DNA of 64,000 nucleotides from Drechslerella dactyloides (lineage: Eukaryota; Ascomycota; Orbiliomycetes; Orbiliales; Orbiliaceae). Every line of letters starts with the position of its first letter. Position 1 is the stretch's first letter. The stretch spans positions 2,604,001 to 2,668,000 of the forward strand of contig JAGTWJ010000019.1 of the NCBI GenBank assembly GCA_020064725.1, in the 5' to 3' direction. The position numbers and the translations under genes were made by a program. The notes below the pieces were generated by a model that saw nothing but the letters and a program-made list of their open reading frames with translations, had not been told where the DNA came from and ran no database searches. Below, in pieces: positions 1-13,800 of the stretch.

Positions 1-1236
1 AACACCAATGCCACATCGAATCCTCGATGATCGCACGATATTTGCTCGCTCTTTCCTTCAGCTCTCGCTACGCCTTAATGATGACCTGGGTGTGTGTTTC
101 TTTCGTTGTCTTTAGACGGAGTTGTCATGGCTCTTCTTTTTTTTTTTTGGTTTCTTTTGTTGCACAATCTGGCTGCAGGATACGATGCCGGGATGTCGAG
201 ACTACAGTCTCCTCTACTGAATCACTAGTGTTTTGTTTTCTCTTTTGGAGATATCGTATGACTTTTCACGGCCACAAATCGCCGTCACCGATGCGACAGC
301 GTATCACACTCCGCTTATTCTCATCACCTCTCCTCATTTACCCACCATTCCCCTCAAAAAGTCGTACCGTTTCCACTTAGCTTCAAGTCGTACAATCTGA
401 AAATATACCCTCGATCTTTCCTCATTCTGCGCATGGTACAATTCCCCTCCATCGCTCGTCGCCGCCACTGCTATACCCGCTTCCCTACTTCCTTCCTCAG
501 CCTCGTACATCCAGCCGTCTTGTCTCCGCTCTGGGTATCTATATCTATCTTGCGGTCAATATCATGTTGATGTTTGGTATATCAAGCCAGCACCGTTAGT
601 TTCAACAGCATGCCTTGGGAGTTACATCCTTTGTCGCTTTTTGGTATCATTACTTTTCCTTTCCTTTATTTCCCTTTTTGGTCTCTTTTGGAATTGATGG
701 GTTGGCTGTATTTATACGGATGAATCGGTTGGTATCTATTAGTAAACGATTTCTATCACGATCTATATATTACGTATTCGGTATAATCTAGTCAAGTATA
801 TGTATTTCGGGGCGGCTTACGGCTGCTCCTTTAGATTTTGTAGACTTTGAATCAAACTTTTACGTATTCGCGTTCCTGTCCGATGGCGGAGCTGGATGCT
901 GTGCATCGGTACACAAGATTTACCGTCGACACTTGCATGGCATACTTATATAAGTACCTAAGTATCTAAGCACCTGGGTATATTCTGGGTAGACATCATC
1001 CAGTTTCTACATGTATACAGGTGTATAAACCGCCGTGATGCTTATCGGTTTCATCGATCTCTCGATCTCAACGAACACTGGTTGCTAGGTACCAGCTAGC
1101 TCGCCGTCGATACGGACAGCTCGTGCAATTCGTAAAGTCTGCAGTTACAATAACGAAGCGTCTAGCCGGTCAAGTGATTGGCTGTCCAGCGTGACTGATT
1201 GCATGCATATCTTCATGCATACGAGATTCGATTCGG

Positions 1237-1282
1237 TGCGGTCGGCCGGTCGGCCGGCCGGCTGGTCGGACGGACGGACGTT
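1237..1282. repeat. Degenerate GGCC/GGAC simple-sequence tract
   Basis: Short tandem runs of CGGC, CGGT and GGAC follow one another, so this is a local GC-rich low-complexity island in otherwise balanced non-coding DNA. It is flanked by ATGCATGC-type palindromes. No gene is associated with it. Confidence 0.6.
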
Positions 1283-4200
1283 CATGCATGCCTGCCCGCT
1301 TGCTTGCACGCCCGCAGGCACGCGCCCTTGCTTACGCTTACTTGGAAATTTCCCCTAGCTCTGCACGCTTAAGATACTAACCAAGGGCTTAGTGTAGGAG
1401 TGTACTTGTACTTTCCGTGAGCATAAGTACTGGTGTGCGGTAGGAAGTCAGCAAGAGCTAGTCAAGTGTTCCCCTGCATAAGTCCGCTCATCGCGTCGGA
1501 TGGTGGTATTTCGGGTGTCTGGTGGCCAGTGGGTGTGGTGGTGGTGGTAGGGGGTGCTGGTGCTGGGAGGGAGGTCAGATGGCGTTCGGCCAATGGCGCG
1601 GGGAGGCTGGAGGGTTGGTGGCGGACTTTCAAACAGTCGACAGCGCAGAGGTGGGGAGCGAGATATGTGCGTAATTTGTTAATACGGATGGCGGGAGCGA
1701 TCGATCTTACTTGTCACAGATGCACGGAGAGGTCAGGGATGTAAATTGGTATACCATTTTTTTTCATATGTCGTTTGGCAAAATGCGAACGGATGGCGAG
1801 GTGTGGAACTGTGTGGGTTTGGCTTGCGAGACCAGCGGGGTGCATTGTCAGCACGATTGTCAGTGCAATTCGAACAGCGATTGATATTGATATGGGCATG
1901 CAATGCATTCGCTGTAGCAAAATAATGGGTACCGGTGCGGCGGCCGCGAAGCCTGTCCTTCGATTTTATAGTATGCTGCGAGATTGTCATGACAATTTTA
2001 ACGGCAACATGGAGTGCTCCGGAGCATGCATCTAGAAGGCTTACGCTACGCCGCGAACGCGAACCATCGGGTGTACGCATTGATTCCTTTGGTAGATTAC
2101 TTGATATACTGATTTTCCGACTCGATGCCTGCCAGTAACCAATCTTACATATCACCTAGGTACTAAGTAAGTGGTTGCACAGTCCATATATGCATATGAA
2201 ATTCATATGCAAATTTATCTCGACGTCTCGTGGGCGTGGCTGCTGCACTACAGCCGTCCCAACGCACAAAATCCAACATCTTCTCAGAATGCATACCCTC
2301 ACAAGCTCAAATGCTTCAGCATAATATATATACTTTGTTATAATACACACTTGAAGATAGATATTCGGTAAAGCATGATGCTTACACAATCTCGTCATTT
2401 CGATAGGACATCAATTGACCCTCTGACCACAAGCAAAACCCTACAGCGTCGAGCAAGTCATAGGGCGAGTACGTGGTCGGAATAATCGAAGTATAAGAAG
2501 CAGCCGTCGCCGTCGGAATAACTCGCGTCGAGCCCAGAATACTGTACCCTAGCCGGCAGTGGATCTGTACACGTTGGTGGAATTATCGGCGGTGGCGACA
2601 AGCCCTTGTAGCGCGACCAGCGGCTGGAATTGCGCCGTACATTTCGCGTGTGCAGGGATTGAGGGACCTCAGATACCTGTAAACTGGCATCGGGGCTATT
2701 GTTGTATGGGTTTCATAGAAGGCAGCCGCATCGGCGGGGTCACCGAGCATCGCGCGCAGGACCAGGACGCCGTTAATATTTGGTCGGTGATTCGTGCGTT
2801 TGACAAGTGTTAGTAACATTGGCGTCAGAAGCAGCGGCTGTTGAGGGTTTTCGTTCTGGTGATGGTGATTCTTTATCCTTGCTGGATGCATGGGAGCAGG
2901 GGCTGGTAATGCGGGTGGCGAGGTGATATATTGGGATAGTGTTAGCGGGTAGGCTTGCTCTGTGGCAGGAGGGACGATGCTTGTCATGCAGAAGTGGGAG
3001 TAGATTGACGGGTCCAGCTGCATCTACAATATGATAGGGCGATCGCTATTGCAGAGCGTCCGCTCTTCCTGTACCAGAGGTAGGAATGTTATGATGAAAA
3101 GAGAGTAGGTAACCGCGCGTTGAGGTAGTGTACTCGGCTGCCGCTCTTGTGTACGTCGTCCGAGTGTAGACTGGACATGTAATCAGCTCGCCGGCGTGCA
3201 GCAAAATTGAAGCAAGTAATAGTCCGCACAAGCGCTGCTATCAATCTGCTTTGTATTTTGAAAGTCGAAGCTGATGACCGCTAATGAGCCGCATAGTCAC
3301 AAATGACGCTGCCTGGTGCGAATATGGGTGGTGGAGAATATATTCTAAATGTGATCAACCCGTTATCGTGAAGTCTGTGAGAATGCGTTAACGACTACCG
3401 ATTGCGAGGATTGATATTCGGCCGAGATGTTGTTGAAGTAGGGCGCCTAATACGAGTCTAAATAGCCGTGAGTCGGATCTAGATACACCCAGATATCTTG
3501 TTCAACGTAAATTGACCGTTAATTCTAGACTTCGCAATATGATGGTCCAATATATAAAACATTGCCCCAGGCCGACGGGCCGTTAAGTCACTGGGTGGGG
3601 ATTCTCGTCTAGCACCGGACACAGGATACGGTACACTACTCGTACGTTGGATTCTAGCATAAGCCTCGCAAGGCTGGCCCGTCGCACTCGGAAGCTTGCC
3701 GCATTACATTAGCGCAGTTCCGAGTGCGCTGTTGCGGCTGAACGAAAACGACACTGCGAGAGACTATCGTATGCGTGGGACAAATATGAGCGTCATCGGA
3801 GAGCTGGCTACCGTGCGTCCAGCTAGCATCTGGTTCGCAAGACAAGAGCTCCCCAAAGTATATTATCTCTATTCACGATCGTTGCAACTGCGATCTAGGG
3901 TATATATCCGGTCATAGTCCCACGTGAATTTATGAACTATTGCCAAAGCTAAGGCGGCGGATGGCAACCCCGTCTGTGTAGCAGTTATAGGAAGTTAGAG
4001 TGTGATGGTTGTCGGCTTGACACCCTGTCACGACTTTTACCCGTGTCTGTACCGTTAACGCGTTGAAAAACAGTTCTTAATATTATACTGGAGTCAACGT
4101 CTGCCTACTGTCTAATCATAGTTAACTGAGCGCTATTCCATTGCATCGTAAGTAATCATGTTATAGCAATTTGTGGCCTCCACGGTACCGACTGGCTCCG

Positions 4201-7200
4201 TAAAGCCAGGCGATGGAAGCTATGAATTACATCTGCAGCGGATTCATGAAAATCGAAAGATCTACAAGTTAATATGCTGAAAACTTAGAGCTAGTTAACT
4301 GTATAATCAGTCGGAATTAGGAAGCACACCTGGGACGGGTTGTCGTTAGGATTCACTTGTGCACACATGTGAATTGGGTCAGATCATGAGCTATTAGGGC
4401 GCCTAATTGCTCCTTAGATTGTGTCTATAGTGGGATACAGTAGGGGCAAGAGGGCTCAGGAGGTGAGGCTCTGGCACCATTTCTTCGGGTACGAAGTGAG
4501 GTCACAATATTACGTCGGTTAAGACCGTCAAGTACTGAATTTGAACATGCAAGTTTCCGAGCTATGGACGGAGGTTGTTTCGCAAGCCAGACACCTTCAT
4601 AGGATATGTATACAAGATAGAGAAACTTAAGTTCTGCTCGGTGTGGACGGCGCCTGCGGGAAATCCAGGACAAGACCTCTGTCTGCTATTGTGAAACGGA
4701 GGCCCATGAAAATAGATATTTCTTCGGGAATCCCCGGTCGAAATCCATATTCTTGTTTTCGTGTATGTCAATTTCCAAACGAATTTTGATATCTAGGTCC
4801 GGATCGATCCGTATCTATATATATCTTGATTGCTCACAAGGAAGTTCTACTTCGTGGTGGTCCTCAGTCGATGCTGAAACCCACTCCGTTCATTGATATG
4901 GAAGTTTGATGAAGCCGGTGCTAGACAAGACAGGTTAGATGCTCAGTATCAGATGATGATTCTCAATTGCAGGACATCGATGTCTATAAATATTCAAACG
5001 CTCTGCTCGATTGAAATCTATGAATAATGAATTCATATAAATTGCATGTGCGGCTGTCTGTCGGTGTTATATGGAACGTTGTTGCCGCCGCACGCTCGAT
5101 GACGTCGAGGTCAATTCCGGTTAATTGCATCGCGGAAACATGGTCCAGTAGCCGGTAGACAACCTGACAGGCGAGGTGTTTGGCGCGGTATACATCTACC
5201 ATAATTATCTTATCTCTGTCGTCGTCGGTCTATTAATACATTCCAGAGCTGCACTAAGGCTTAAGTCGTGTCGCGTCGCCTATACCGCCGTCGAGAATAA
5301 GGGATGCTCATTCGCCACGACGCCCCATCGAAATCGATCGAACCCCTAGATCTCCGCGTCTGATTGGTTGGCCTTGCCATTACAAGCTTATCGATTCGCC
5401 TCATCCGTCGAAAGGTCGTCCGTACGTGTGCTTATTAAGTGAGAAGGTATCCAAGCAGATGGTTTCCGATGCCGATAATACCGTTTCTGACAATGGCAAT
5501 TATTAGGACAGGACCACGAGCCAATCTTAGGCCCGTAGCCGACATGGATGAACACGGACGTATCCATGGCCTGAACAAGGCCCCCGGTTCAGCCCAGCTC
5601 GCCGCTCCGCTTAGGCGTGGAGCAAAAATTACCCGGCTGCTGCCATATTCGCTCTCATGTAATCATCGCGAGCTTCGCTTGCGACAAAAAACTGGGCAGA
5701 ATATAATATGATTAAAGGGGAAGGGATTCGGATAAGATGGAGATGTTGGGGACGCGGACGCCCAAGCTCTTCGGGGCACCATATGTCTCTGAGATTAGGT
5801 CCCGTGCCGGCCGGCGGCGACTGTCGTTTAATTGAGGCACCGATAAAGGACTCGACGGATATCGGATTGTCTTGCTCGAACCTCGAGCTGCTCAAGAGAG
5901 TAAGTCCGCAGACCACTAGAGGAACTAATCGTTCTTGAAAAGGAGGATATTAAACTACTCTATTTTGCGCCAGAGCTTTGACTAGGGCCGGCCATGTGGA
6001 TGTGTCTGCTGCGAGCTTGCGAGAAAAGCCGCAGGTTTGCGCCGCCGTCTATTCGCTCGCCATCAGCCAGGTGGAGCTGTCCCTTGTCTTGTCTTGCGCC
6101 GCAATTCCACAACCAGTCTTCAATCCTCCTCTTGCTGCATCCGGCGCAGGTGTCCGCGGTTTGCCAATTGGCGATAACGATATCGATCGCAGCCCCGTGG
6201 ACGTCCACCGTGCAGCCTCGCGCAGCCCTCCTTATAAAGCTCCCGTGGTAGCACTCGGATAGTCGGCGGAAGATCCTAGGCAGTACCTTCCCGATAGACG
6301 GCATGCTCCTCGTCGACTCCAGGTTCTGCCTTCCCCATGCATAAGATCGAGAATAAGCTCGGTAACTGCTGAGCTAGTGCGCTGGAGCTGGGTTGGCTTG
6401 CCAGGTTTTCCACTGCTTCCAGCGGTTCGTTCAGCTGCTCTTGCAGCTTTAGTCGCTCTCGGGACGACAGCCCTGCTCAATTGCAATCATCTTGTTTAAT
6501 TTCTTCTTCTCCCTCTTTTTTCATCTTCATCGAGTGTGCGTACATACTTGCGACGGCGTATACGACTCTGACGGAAGCTCCCCATTTCCCCTTCGCCTCT
6601 TCTGTTTGACGGCTCGAACTCGGTCTCGACTTCGCTGTGGGGCATTCTGCGACGCAACAGTTGGTGCCAATCGGACTTAATTGGCAGAGCTGTTGGAGAT
6701 CGTTGGCGATTCTCCCAAGCGTACACAGCAGGCCGTTTACATACAAGTAAGTACCACGTTTCATTCATCTATCGATACCTCACCGGCTGCACGATATACA
6801 ATATATTCCCGCGCGGGGCGACCCATGACCCAAAGTCATCTCGCAAGGCCAGTCGAGTCCCCGCGCAAGGCGACAACGATGCTTTATTTGGTGATGATGA
6901 CACTATCATGCCGGGTATTTAATTGCTTTTCCCCGCCGTGCGCTGCGCACTTGGTCTGCAGTCTTGTTACCTGCGCCGCTTCCGCTTCGATCGAGATGAG
7001 ATGATGACACTCGCCAGCGACCCATTGAAGCACGTTCGCATTCAGAGCTGCGCTTCACCAACAAGGTCCGGCCCAGTCCCGTTGATTCGAGATCGCGGGC
7101 AATGCTACAGTTGGCTTTTTTCCATTGACCACTTCGGCGCCTGCGCTGCTAATGCAATTAATGCCCCCCCATCGTCCATTCTTGGTCTCCACCGCGCGCA

Positions 7201-7900
7201 GGCTAGCACCGGAGCTTGACCTTTTTGGTTCGATCTTTGCTCTTTTAATTTTCGACCTCATGCACGCCGTTTCGCTATAATCATCCTTGCAATTGCCCTC
7301 CTTGGTGACTGGCGGGTCTTTCTTTGTTTCTGACGCACCGTCAATGACCGATCCAACCCATTCAACCTCTCAAGATCGAGACCGATCCCTTGCTGACTCG
7401 ACCTCACGACTGTAGGACGCTCGAAGTCTGCGTCATATTCATCCACCTGGTCTGGTGACCGCCGCTGTTGGAATATACCGATGCCGCCAGGCCGTCTCTC
7501 AGGATCACCGTACAATTAACGACCGGTCCATTGCAACATTCCCGCATACAACCCCCCTATATATCTCTGCACAGGACGTCGATTCGAGCAGGCCGGTGCA
7601 TCTACAACGGAACAGCGCCGATATCTGGCACAGACATCCAGTCCGACCTTCCGTTCGCCTGAAACCCGGTCTCTGGGAGCGCATCCGCCAGTGTTTGACG
7701 GCTTCGCGGGTCTCGAGCCAGGCCAACCGACGGAGGGGCCCTCCACATTCCCTCTCACCGTCCCGTTTCGGCCATACCGCTGGCGTCCGCTCTTTCGTCT
7801 CTCGGTCTCTCGTTCTGATCTCTGACTCGACGCTCTCTCCGCGCATTTGCATTCTTGATCGAGCGCTCCAACACATTTTCGCCAGGAATCCGTCTCTCCC

Positions 7901-7916
7901 TTTTTTTTTTTTTTTT
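7901..7916 (+). repeat. Poly-T tract (16 T)
   Basis: An uninterrupted T16 run sits about 415 bp upstream of the Whi5/Nrm1-like start codon, inside a CT-rich stretch. Pyrimidine-rich tracts are common near transcription starts in filamentous fungi, so a promoter role is possible but is inferred from position only. Confidence 0.7.
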
Positions 7917-8330
7917 GTCCAGGCGTCATATTATTGCCGTCCCGAGCGAGGAAAGGGATTGAGACAACCGGGTTTCAGCATAATTACTGCGGCCAAGGGC
8001 ATCTTCGATTTTTCTGCTTACGCTTATTTTCTTTCGAATCTTCTCGGCCTCCTCGACGGCTTTGCTCCTGGCTGCTTGTTCTCGACTTTGGCGTCTTCGA
8101 CTTCCTCCTGGGGTCGTCGTGTGAGTCTCTTTCTGCGCTTTCGAACGGCTGGGGCCAAATTTTCTGCACGGTGCACGCTAGCCTGGATATATATACTTCA
8201 TACCGGTCCAACCACCATCTAATTATACATACGTAGTCGAATTGCAATCTACCGTTTCCTCCAAGGGGTCGATTGAGCCTGGTATAAAATCGATTGTTCT
8301 GCAGTTGATTAACTGCAGTCGTAGTCCTGG

Positions 8331-9726
8331 ATGGAGTCAGACTCGTTTGCAGCATCATGGAGCGAGGAGCAGACTGCGGAAGCTTCAGAGAAGGTCCTGC
8401 GGCGGGCCAAGGTGTCGAGAGTATGCATGCCCTACTCCACATATATATATTCAAAGGCCCACATGCCGGACATTTATACAATCATATACTGACGATGTAT
8501 GTTTTTTGCTTCTATCAAAGATGGCCCGCCAGCTGCAGAACCGCCTCGCCCTTGCCAGCTATAAGACACAGCGGGGCTGGGAGAACCTCGACCTCGACAC
8601 CATTGAGCCACGGGTAGACCAGGATCTCATGCGGCGGCGCATGCAAGCCATCCAGGAAGGGCGGACCATCTCCCCCCACCACGCATACAGCGACAACGAC
8701 GTCATGCGCGGCCTTCGCCGGCGTCCCAGCAATGGCTCCTCCTCCCACAGCTCCGTCGACCATAGGAAGAAGCGGGCAAGGACCGCCGCTCCGGGACTCG
8801 GCATGGACCAACACCAGCAGCACATGCGTTCCTTTCACGATGATGATGACGACGACTACGACGACGGAGACATTGACATGTACGATTCATCCGCCAACCA
8901 CAGCTTCCGCAATTACAACAAGGGACGGTCGTGGAAGGAATCCCACAAGCTACCGCAATCGTCGCCTGGAGGATACCACCACCACCGTCTGCCCCGCTAC
9001 AGCGGCGAGACAATGGACATGAGAAACCTGCCGCGGCTGTCCTTCATGAGATCGCCAGACTTAGAGATGGACCTGGAACGGGAACGGGAAGACAGCCCCC
9101 CGCCGCTGTTACCGCGTCTCGGCCTCTTCGAAAGGCACCCACAGCACGCGCAGCAACCCGTCTTCCACTCCTCCCCGCCGAGGACCCCGCCGCATAGAAC
9201 GATCCCACCTCGGCCAGGCTTCACGACAGACGGCGAGCGACCATCGGACCGACACGGCGGAGCCATCGTCAACATGGATGGGAACAACGACGGGAAACGA
9301 TCGGACGGCGAAGGCGCAGACCTACTACTATACCTCGCATCGTCGCCATCTCCAAACACCATGACGAAAGCCAACCCGTCAATGCCGCCGTCGACGCCGC
9401 CGTCCAAATCATCGACAGCGCTGCCGTCATCTATGATGAACACGCCCGGAGGCGGCAGCGGCAGCGGCGGGGGCAGCAGCTTCAACTTCCACGACTTCGT
9501 CCACATCACGCCGAGTCCCGCGCAGGGCATGTGGGGCGGCGGCAGCGGCAGCGGGCGGACGCCGCTGGTGACGAACGCGCGGCGCCGGCTGAACTTTGAC
9601 GGGCTGGCGCCGCCGAGTCCCGTTGGCGGCTCGCAGGAGTCGCAGGGGAAGACGGCCGTGAAGACGACGGTGGGATTGGGCATGGAGCTGGGCGGCGAGC
9701 TTGTCTCGCCGACGTCGGGATCGTAG
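8331..9726 (+). CDS. Whi5/Nrm1-like G1/S transcriptional repressor (GTB motif)
   Basis: Two exons, 8331-8420 and 8521-9726, give 431 aa. The 100-bp phase-0 intron starts GTATGC, has an ACTGAC branch and ends AAG. Exon 1 adds 30 residues directly before an in-frame ATG that a single-exon model would choose. Residues about 31-50 carry the conserved block RQLQNRLALASYKTQRGW, which resembles the GTB motif by which Whi5 and Nrm1 bind SBF/MBF factors. The rest is disordered: His/Asp-rich runs (a DDDDDYDDGD stretch), many SP/TP sites expected of a CDK target, and a C-terminal RTPLVTNARRRLNF segment. Such proteins repress G1/S genes in the nucleus until phosphorylated. The family call rests on the short motif; the exact orthologue is not certain. 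The upstream region is unusually long and gene-free. Confidence 0.65.
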
Positions 9727-10812
9727 CATTTTTTCTCATGCATCCAATTACAGTCTGCCACGATCGATCTCTGGCCGTATGTATGGCATGGACGACGCCA
9801 TGCGTACACGTTGTATATACCCGTGAACCGACAGTGCGTTCGCGTTCGCTTTTATTCTTTCATTCTATTCTACTATCCCGTCGATGGATGCATGCCCACC
9901 CTCACAAATACAAATCCACATCGCATCTACCCAACTACACCTCAAACATCATCCTTTACCCACCAACCTCTATCCATCCATCCATCCATCCATCCATCGA
10001 CCGTTATCTTGCAGTGTATTTCGAGTCCACCTTGTTTCTTCTATATATCACCAGGGCGCATTTGTTGGCATATTATCTATCGACCGACCTTCCTCAGTAC
10101 ATGTACATATTACACACCGCCCGCAGGACCCGGCGCACCACACGCACGCACGCATTCAATGCCCGTGCGTGACTCGTCGTCAACTTTCTTTCTTTCATCT
10201 ATTCTTCATGTTTACGTCTTCCCGTCGATGATGATGACATTTGCCATCCGGCTACCCTCATCCATCCATTTGTGGCGTTCGTCCGTCTATCTTTCTATTA
10301 TATTCTTAGGATATCGGGTGGATCTTGGTTGCTTTTACTCTTGTTGCAATTTTTATCACCATAATATTTACTTATATTCTTACCAATTTACGTTCATCAT
10401 GAGTGGATGTATGTGTGCCATGCCTAAGGAGACCTACAAAGTCGTCTGCTGGGGGGTTAAAAGTCCCTTTCATTGATTTCTTTCCTATGATTGTCTAGTA
10501 AACATGCCCTGACGTGCAGAATTAAAGAAGAAGAAAAGACAACCAGAAAACGCAGCAAGATCGGAAGATATGCCAGATGCCATGCAAAACCCAACATAGC
10601 CTTCAACATGCCACGAGCCGGTTATCATACCCGTCAATAAAAAGAGAAGACATGCCGGTGTAAAACGCCCGCATGATGATAAAAAAGTTGTAGAAGGCAT
10701 CGTGAAAAAGTATCAACAAGAAAGTAAAAAGGTGCATTCCAGGATGCGAGATCGTGAATCGAGAACGGAAGAGACCCTATCTCATCGATAGACGCACAAA
10801 GATGGGAAAGAA
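9727..10812. other. Convergent 3' region between the Whi5-like gene and AlaRS
   Basis: This 1.1-kb stretch lies between two genes that point at each other and should hold both 3' UTRs. It is T- and C-rich on the + strand, contains an ATCC microsatellite, and shows no coding frame I would support. Confidence 0.6.
9972..9998. repeat. (ATCC)n microsatellite
   Basis: About six and a half perfect ATCC units lie in the 3' flank of the Whi5-like gene. A second, interrupted ATCC tract occurs at about 29244-29274. Confidence 0.85.
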
Positions 10813-13800
10813 TTAGATCACCAGAGATCCGAGGAGCTCGGTGGCGGTCCTGATGGCCTCGTCGATTTTACCACCACGCGTTCCCATACCCTGGCTGGTC
10901 TTCCCATCCTTGCTGCCTCCGGCACCGCCTCCAATGATCTTGGAGATTTCTCCCGTTATGCTGTCGGCTGGGTGGCCGCCATTAACGGCACGCTGTTTCG
11001 GTCGAATAGTTAGCATTGTACAGGCGTCAGTTTTCGTTATCGTCGGGAAATGCTTACATCAGGGACGTAACAACCGTGGATGACTTTGCCGTCTGGTCCT
11101 GCTTCGACAGGAGGCACAAAGTAGTAGACTGCCTTATCCTTATAAGACTTCTGAACCATTTTGATAGCCTCGGTGACCGTCTTGGCAGTGCAGCCGGGAT
11201 TGAGGGTCACGACAGCAACCCTGGTCCCCAGATTATCACCACCGAACGACTTGATCAATTTCTCCTCGACGGTCTTGAGCTCTTCCCTGAGTCTGACCTT
11301 TGCGTCCTCGGAGATGATTTTGTTGATCCGGGTGAGTTCTTCCTTGAGCTTGCCTTTCTCGAAGACGGAAAGGGCAGCGCTGTTGAGACTACCGGACAGG
11401 TTCCGTGCGATCTCCTCTTTCTTCGGGCCAAGGGGGGTCTTATCGAGCTCCTCAAGCTGCCTGGCAAAATCCTTATCGAGGAATCGAACCTTGGCGGCAT
11501 CTTTGTCGGTGACAGCAACGATACGTCGGATACCCTTGCCAATGCCACTCTCCTCCGTGATGACCAGATCCTTTATGTCTCCAGTCTGTTTAATATGTGT
11601 TCCGCCACAGAACTCAATGGACAGCTTCAGCCAATCCTGGTTTTGTTTGTCCTTGAGGATGTCCTCGACATCGATGCCGATTGAGACAACGCGGACCGGG
11701 TCGGGATATTTTTCGCCGAACACAGCGCGGACGCCCTTGATACCCTCAGCGATAGGCAAGCTGACCTCCTGGGCGTACACAATGAGATTTTGTTGGATAT
11801 AAGCGTTCGAGATGTCCTCGATCTTGCGTAACAGATCCGGAGACACGGGCTTATCGTGACTAAAATCGAAACGCGTCTTTTCTGGATCGACGAGCGAACC
11901 TCTCTGGTGAACCTTGTCACCCAGAACCTCTCGGAGGGCAAAGTTCAAGATGTGGGTGGCGGTGTGGTTGATGCGAATCGGGGCACGGCGAGCCTGCATA
12001 GAAAATTAGCGAAATCGAGAAACTAGTGGAAATCGATCCTCACCTCGTCATATTCGACCGACACCTTCATGCCGGGGGTAAGGACACCCTTCTTCATCTT
12101 TCCAACGTGAAGGATGTACCCTCCATAGCTCTGCACGCTCGTGACCTCGAACAGAGACTGTCCGGGAACGGAGATAATGCCGGTGTCGTAGATTTGCCCT
12201 CCCTGCTCAGCATACATACAGGTTTTATCGAGGACGATCCCAACAGGGTCAGTGGGCTTCACATTCTTTGTATCTGGGACGAACCCATCCTTCAATACGA
12301 TTATTTTTTGGACGGTAGCTTGGACAATGGCGTCCTTTCCCCACTCTGGGATAATTTCGTCAGCGAAAATCTAAAGTATCGGTTTCCGATATTACTTACT
12401 GAACTTGTCCGAGTCAACCGTGGGTTTGACGCCTTCCTTATCAAGCTCACCCAGGTGGTGGACATCAAGTACCACGGTGTTCTTGTCAGCCTCAGATTTT
12501 GGTCCCTTTGACTTTTCCCGAGCCTCGTCTCGAGCCTTTTCAAGCCCAACCTCGTCAATCTTGAGACCTATCTCCTTGGCCATCAGCCGTGTGAGATCGA
12601 TGGGGAAGCCGAAAGTATCATATAGCTTCCAAACATCTTTGCCGAGCAGTATCTTCTTCCCAGCCATTGCAGCCTTGGCGTGGTCGTCAAAGAGCTTCTC
12701 GCCCTTGTCGAGTGTCCTGGCAAACGAGGCTTCCTCCGCATCTAGCTCGAGTTTGATCTTGGCTTGATAGTCACGGAGCTCAGGGAAGACCGGAGACTAG
12801 GTGATATGTTAGTAGAAGAACGTAGATCGACCCAAACTGGGTGATAGGATCTCGACTCACCAGTTGTTCTATGAGCGTTGGCAAAAGCTTCGAAAAGAAT
12901 GACCCAATCTCAACGTTGAGCTTCTTCCGAGCATAGCGAGCCCCGCGGCGCGCGATCCGTCGCAAGACGTATCCCCGACCATCGTTACTGGGGGCCTCTC
13001 CGTCGGCGATGCCGAAAGCCAAAGTCCGGAGATGGTCAGCAACGACACGGTAAGCGGTGTCGACTTGGTCGACATCCTCATCGCCAAACTTGCCACTGTA
13101 GGGGCGTGCTTTTGAGATCTCTTGGATCTTCTGGAAAATAGGAGTGAACACATCAGTGTCGTAGTTGGACTTCTTATCTTGCAATATGGAGACAAGGCGC
13201 TCAAAGCCCATGCCTGTGTCAACGTGCTTGTTCGGTAAAGTCCGGAGCGACTTGTTAGCTTCGCGGTTGAACTGTATGAAAACGTTGTTCCAAATTTCCA
13301 AGACATTTGGATCGTCCATGTTGACAAGATGAGCAGCGTTCCGGCCACCTCCAATGCGGTCGTAGTGGATCTCAGTGCAAGGGCCACAAGGGCCAATGTC
13401 GCCCATTTCCCAGAAGTTGTCTTTTAGACTTCCGGGTAAGATGCGTTCGTCTGGGACTCCCATCTTTCGCCAAAGTTCTTTGGTTTCCAGATCGGGTTCC
13501 AGGCCGGCTTTCTTGTCACCTCCGAAATAAGTGACGTAAAGTCTAGAGGCGTCCAGTCCGTAGACTTCGGTCAGGAGTTTCCATGAGAAACTTATTGCTT
13601 CAGCCTTGAAGTAATCGCCGAACGACCAATTGCCCAGCATCTCAAAAAAAGTCTATGATGCCGTTAGCGGTGATGTCATACGAGATAGTATGTCGAATAA
13701 CTTACGTGGTGGTAAGAGTCCTGGCCAACATCCTCGAGATCATTGTGCTTGCCCCCAGCGCGAATGCACTATATCGATATTGTTAGCGCCGGTGCTCTCG

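Larger units (their letters stand above)
1..8330. other. Gene-poor region upstream of the Whi5/Nrm1-like gene
   Basis: No reading frame in this stretch matches a family I recognise, and none shows the phase-consistent splice pattern seen in every real gene downstream. Frames of 60-255 codons overlap one another on both strands and have low-complexity or random-looking translations. The last few hundred bases (about 7250-8330) are pyrimidine-rich on the + strand and hold a T16 run, which fits a promoter and long 5' leader of the gene starting at 8331. The first 400 bases could be the 3' trailer of a gene outside the window; that is a guess. Confidence 0.6.

Noticed and set aside
2583..3023. 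Minus-strand frame of 146 codons with some coding-like character
   Set aside because: It contains two stretches that look like intron branch/acceptor signals, but no consistent set of exons or family match could be built.
5960..6304. Overlapping frames on both strands (85-114 codons)
   Set aside because: Three frames are open in the same 300 bp, which points to base composition and not to a gene.
7455..8222. Plus-strand frame of 255 codons before the Whi5-like gene
   Set aside because: It spans a CT-rich leader with a T16 run, gives a Phe/Ser/Arg-rich low-complexity translation, and is overlapped by frames on both strands.
8997..9809. Minus-strand frame of 270 codons antisense to the Whi5-like gene
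   Set aside because: Shadow of a GC-rich, low-complexity coding exon.
12346..12378. TTTAG acceptor at 12379 for AlaRS exon 6
   Set aside because: It would put a TGA in frame after three codons; the CCCAG acceptor ending at 12346 keeps the frame and restores the family sequence.
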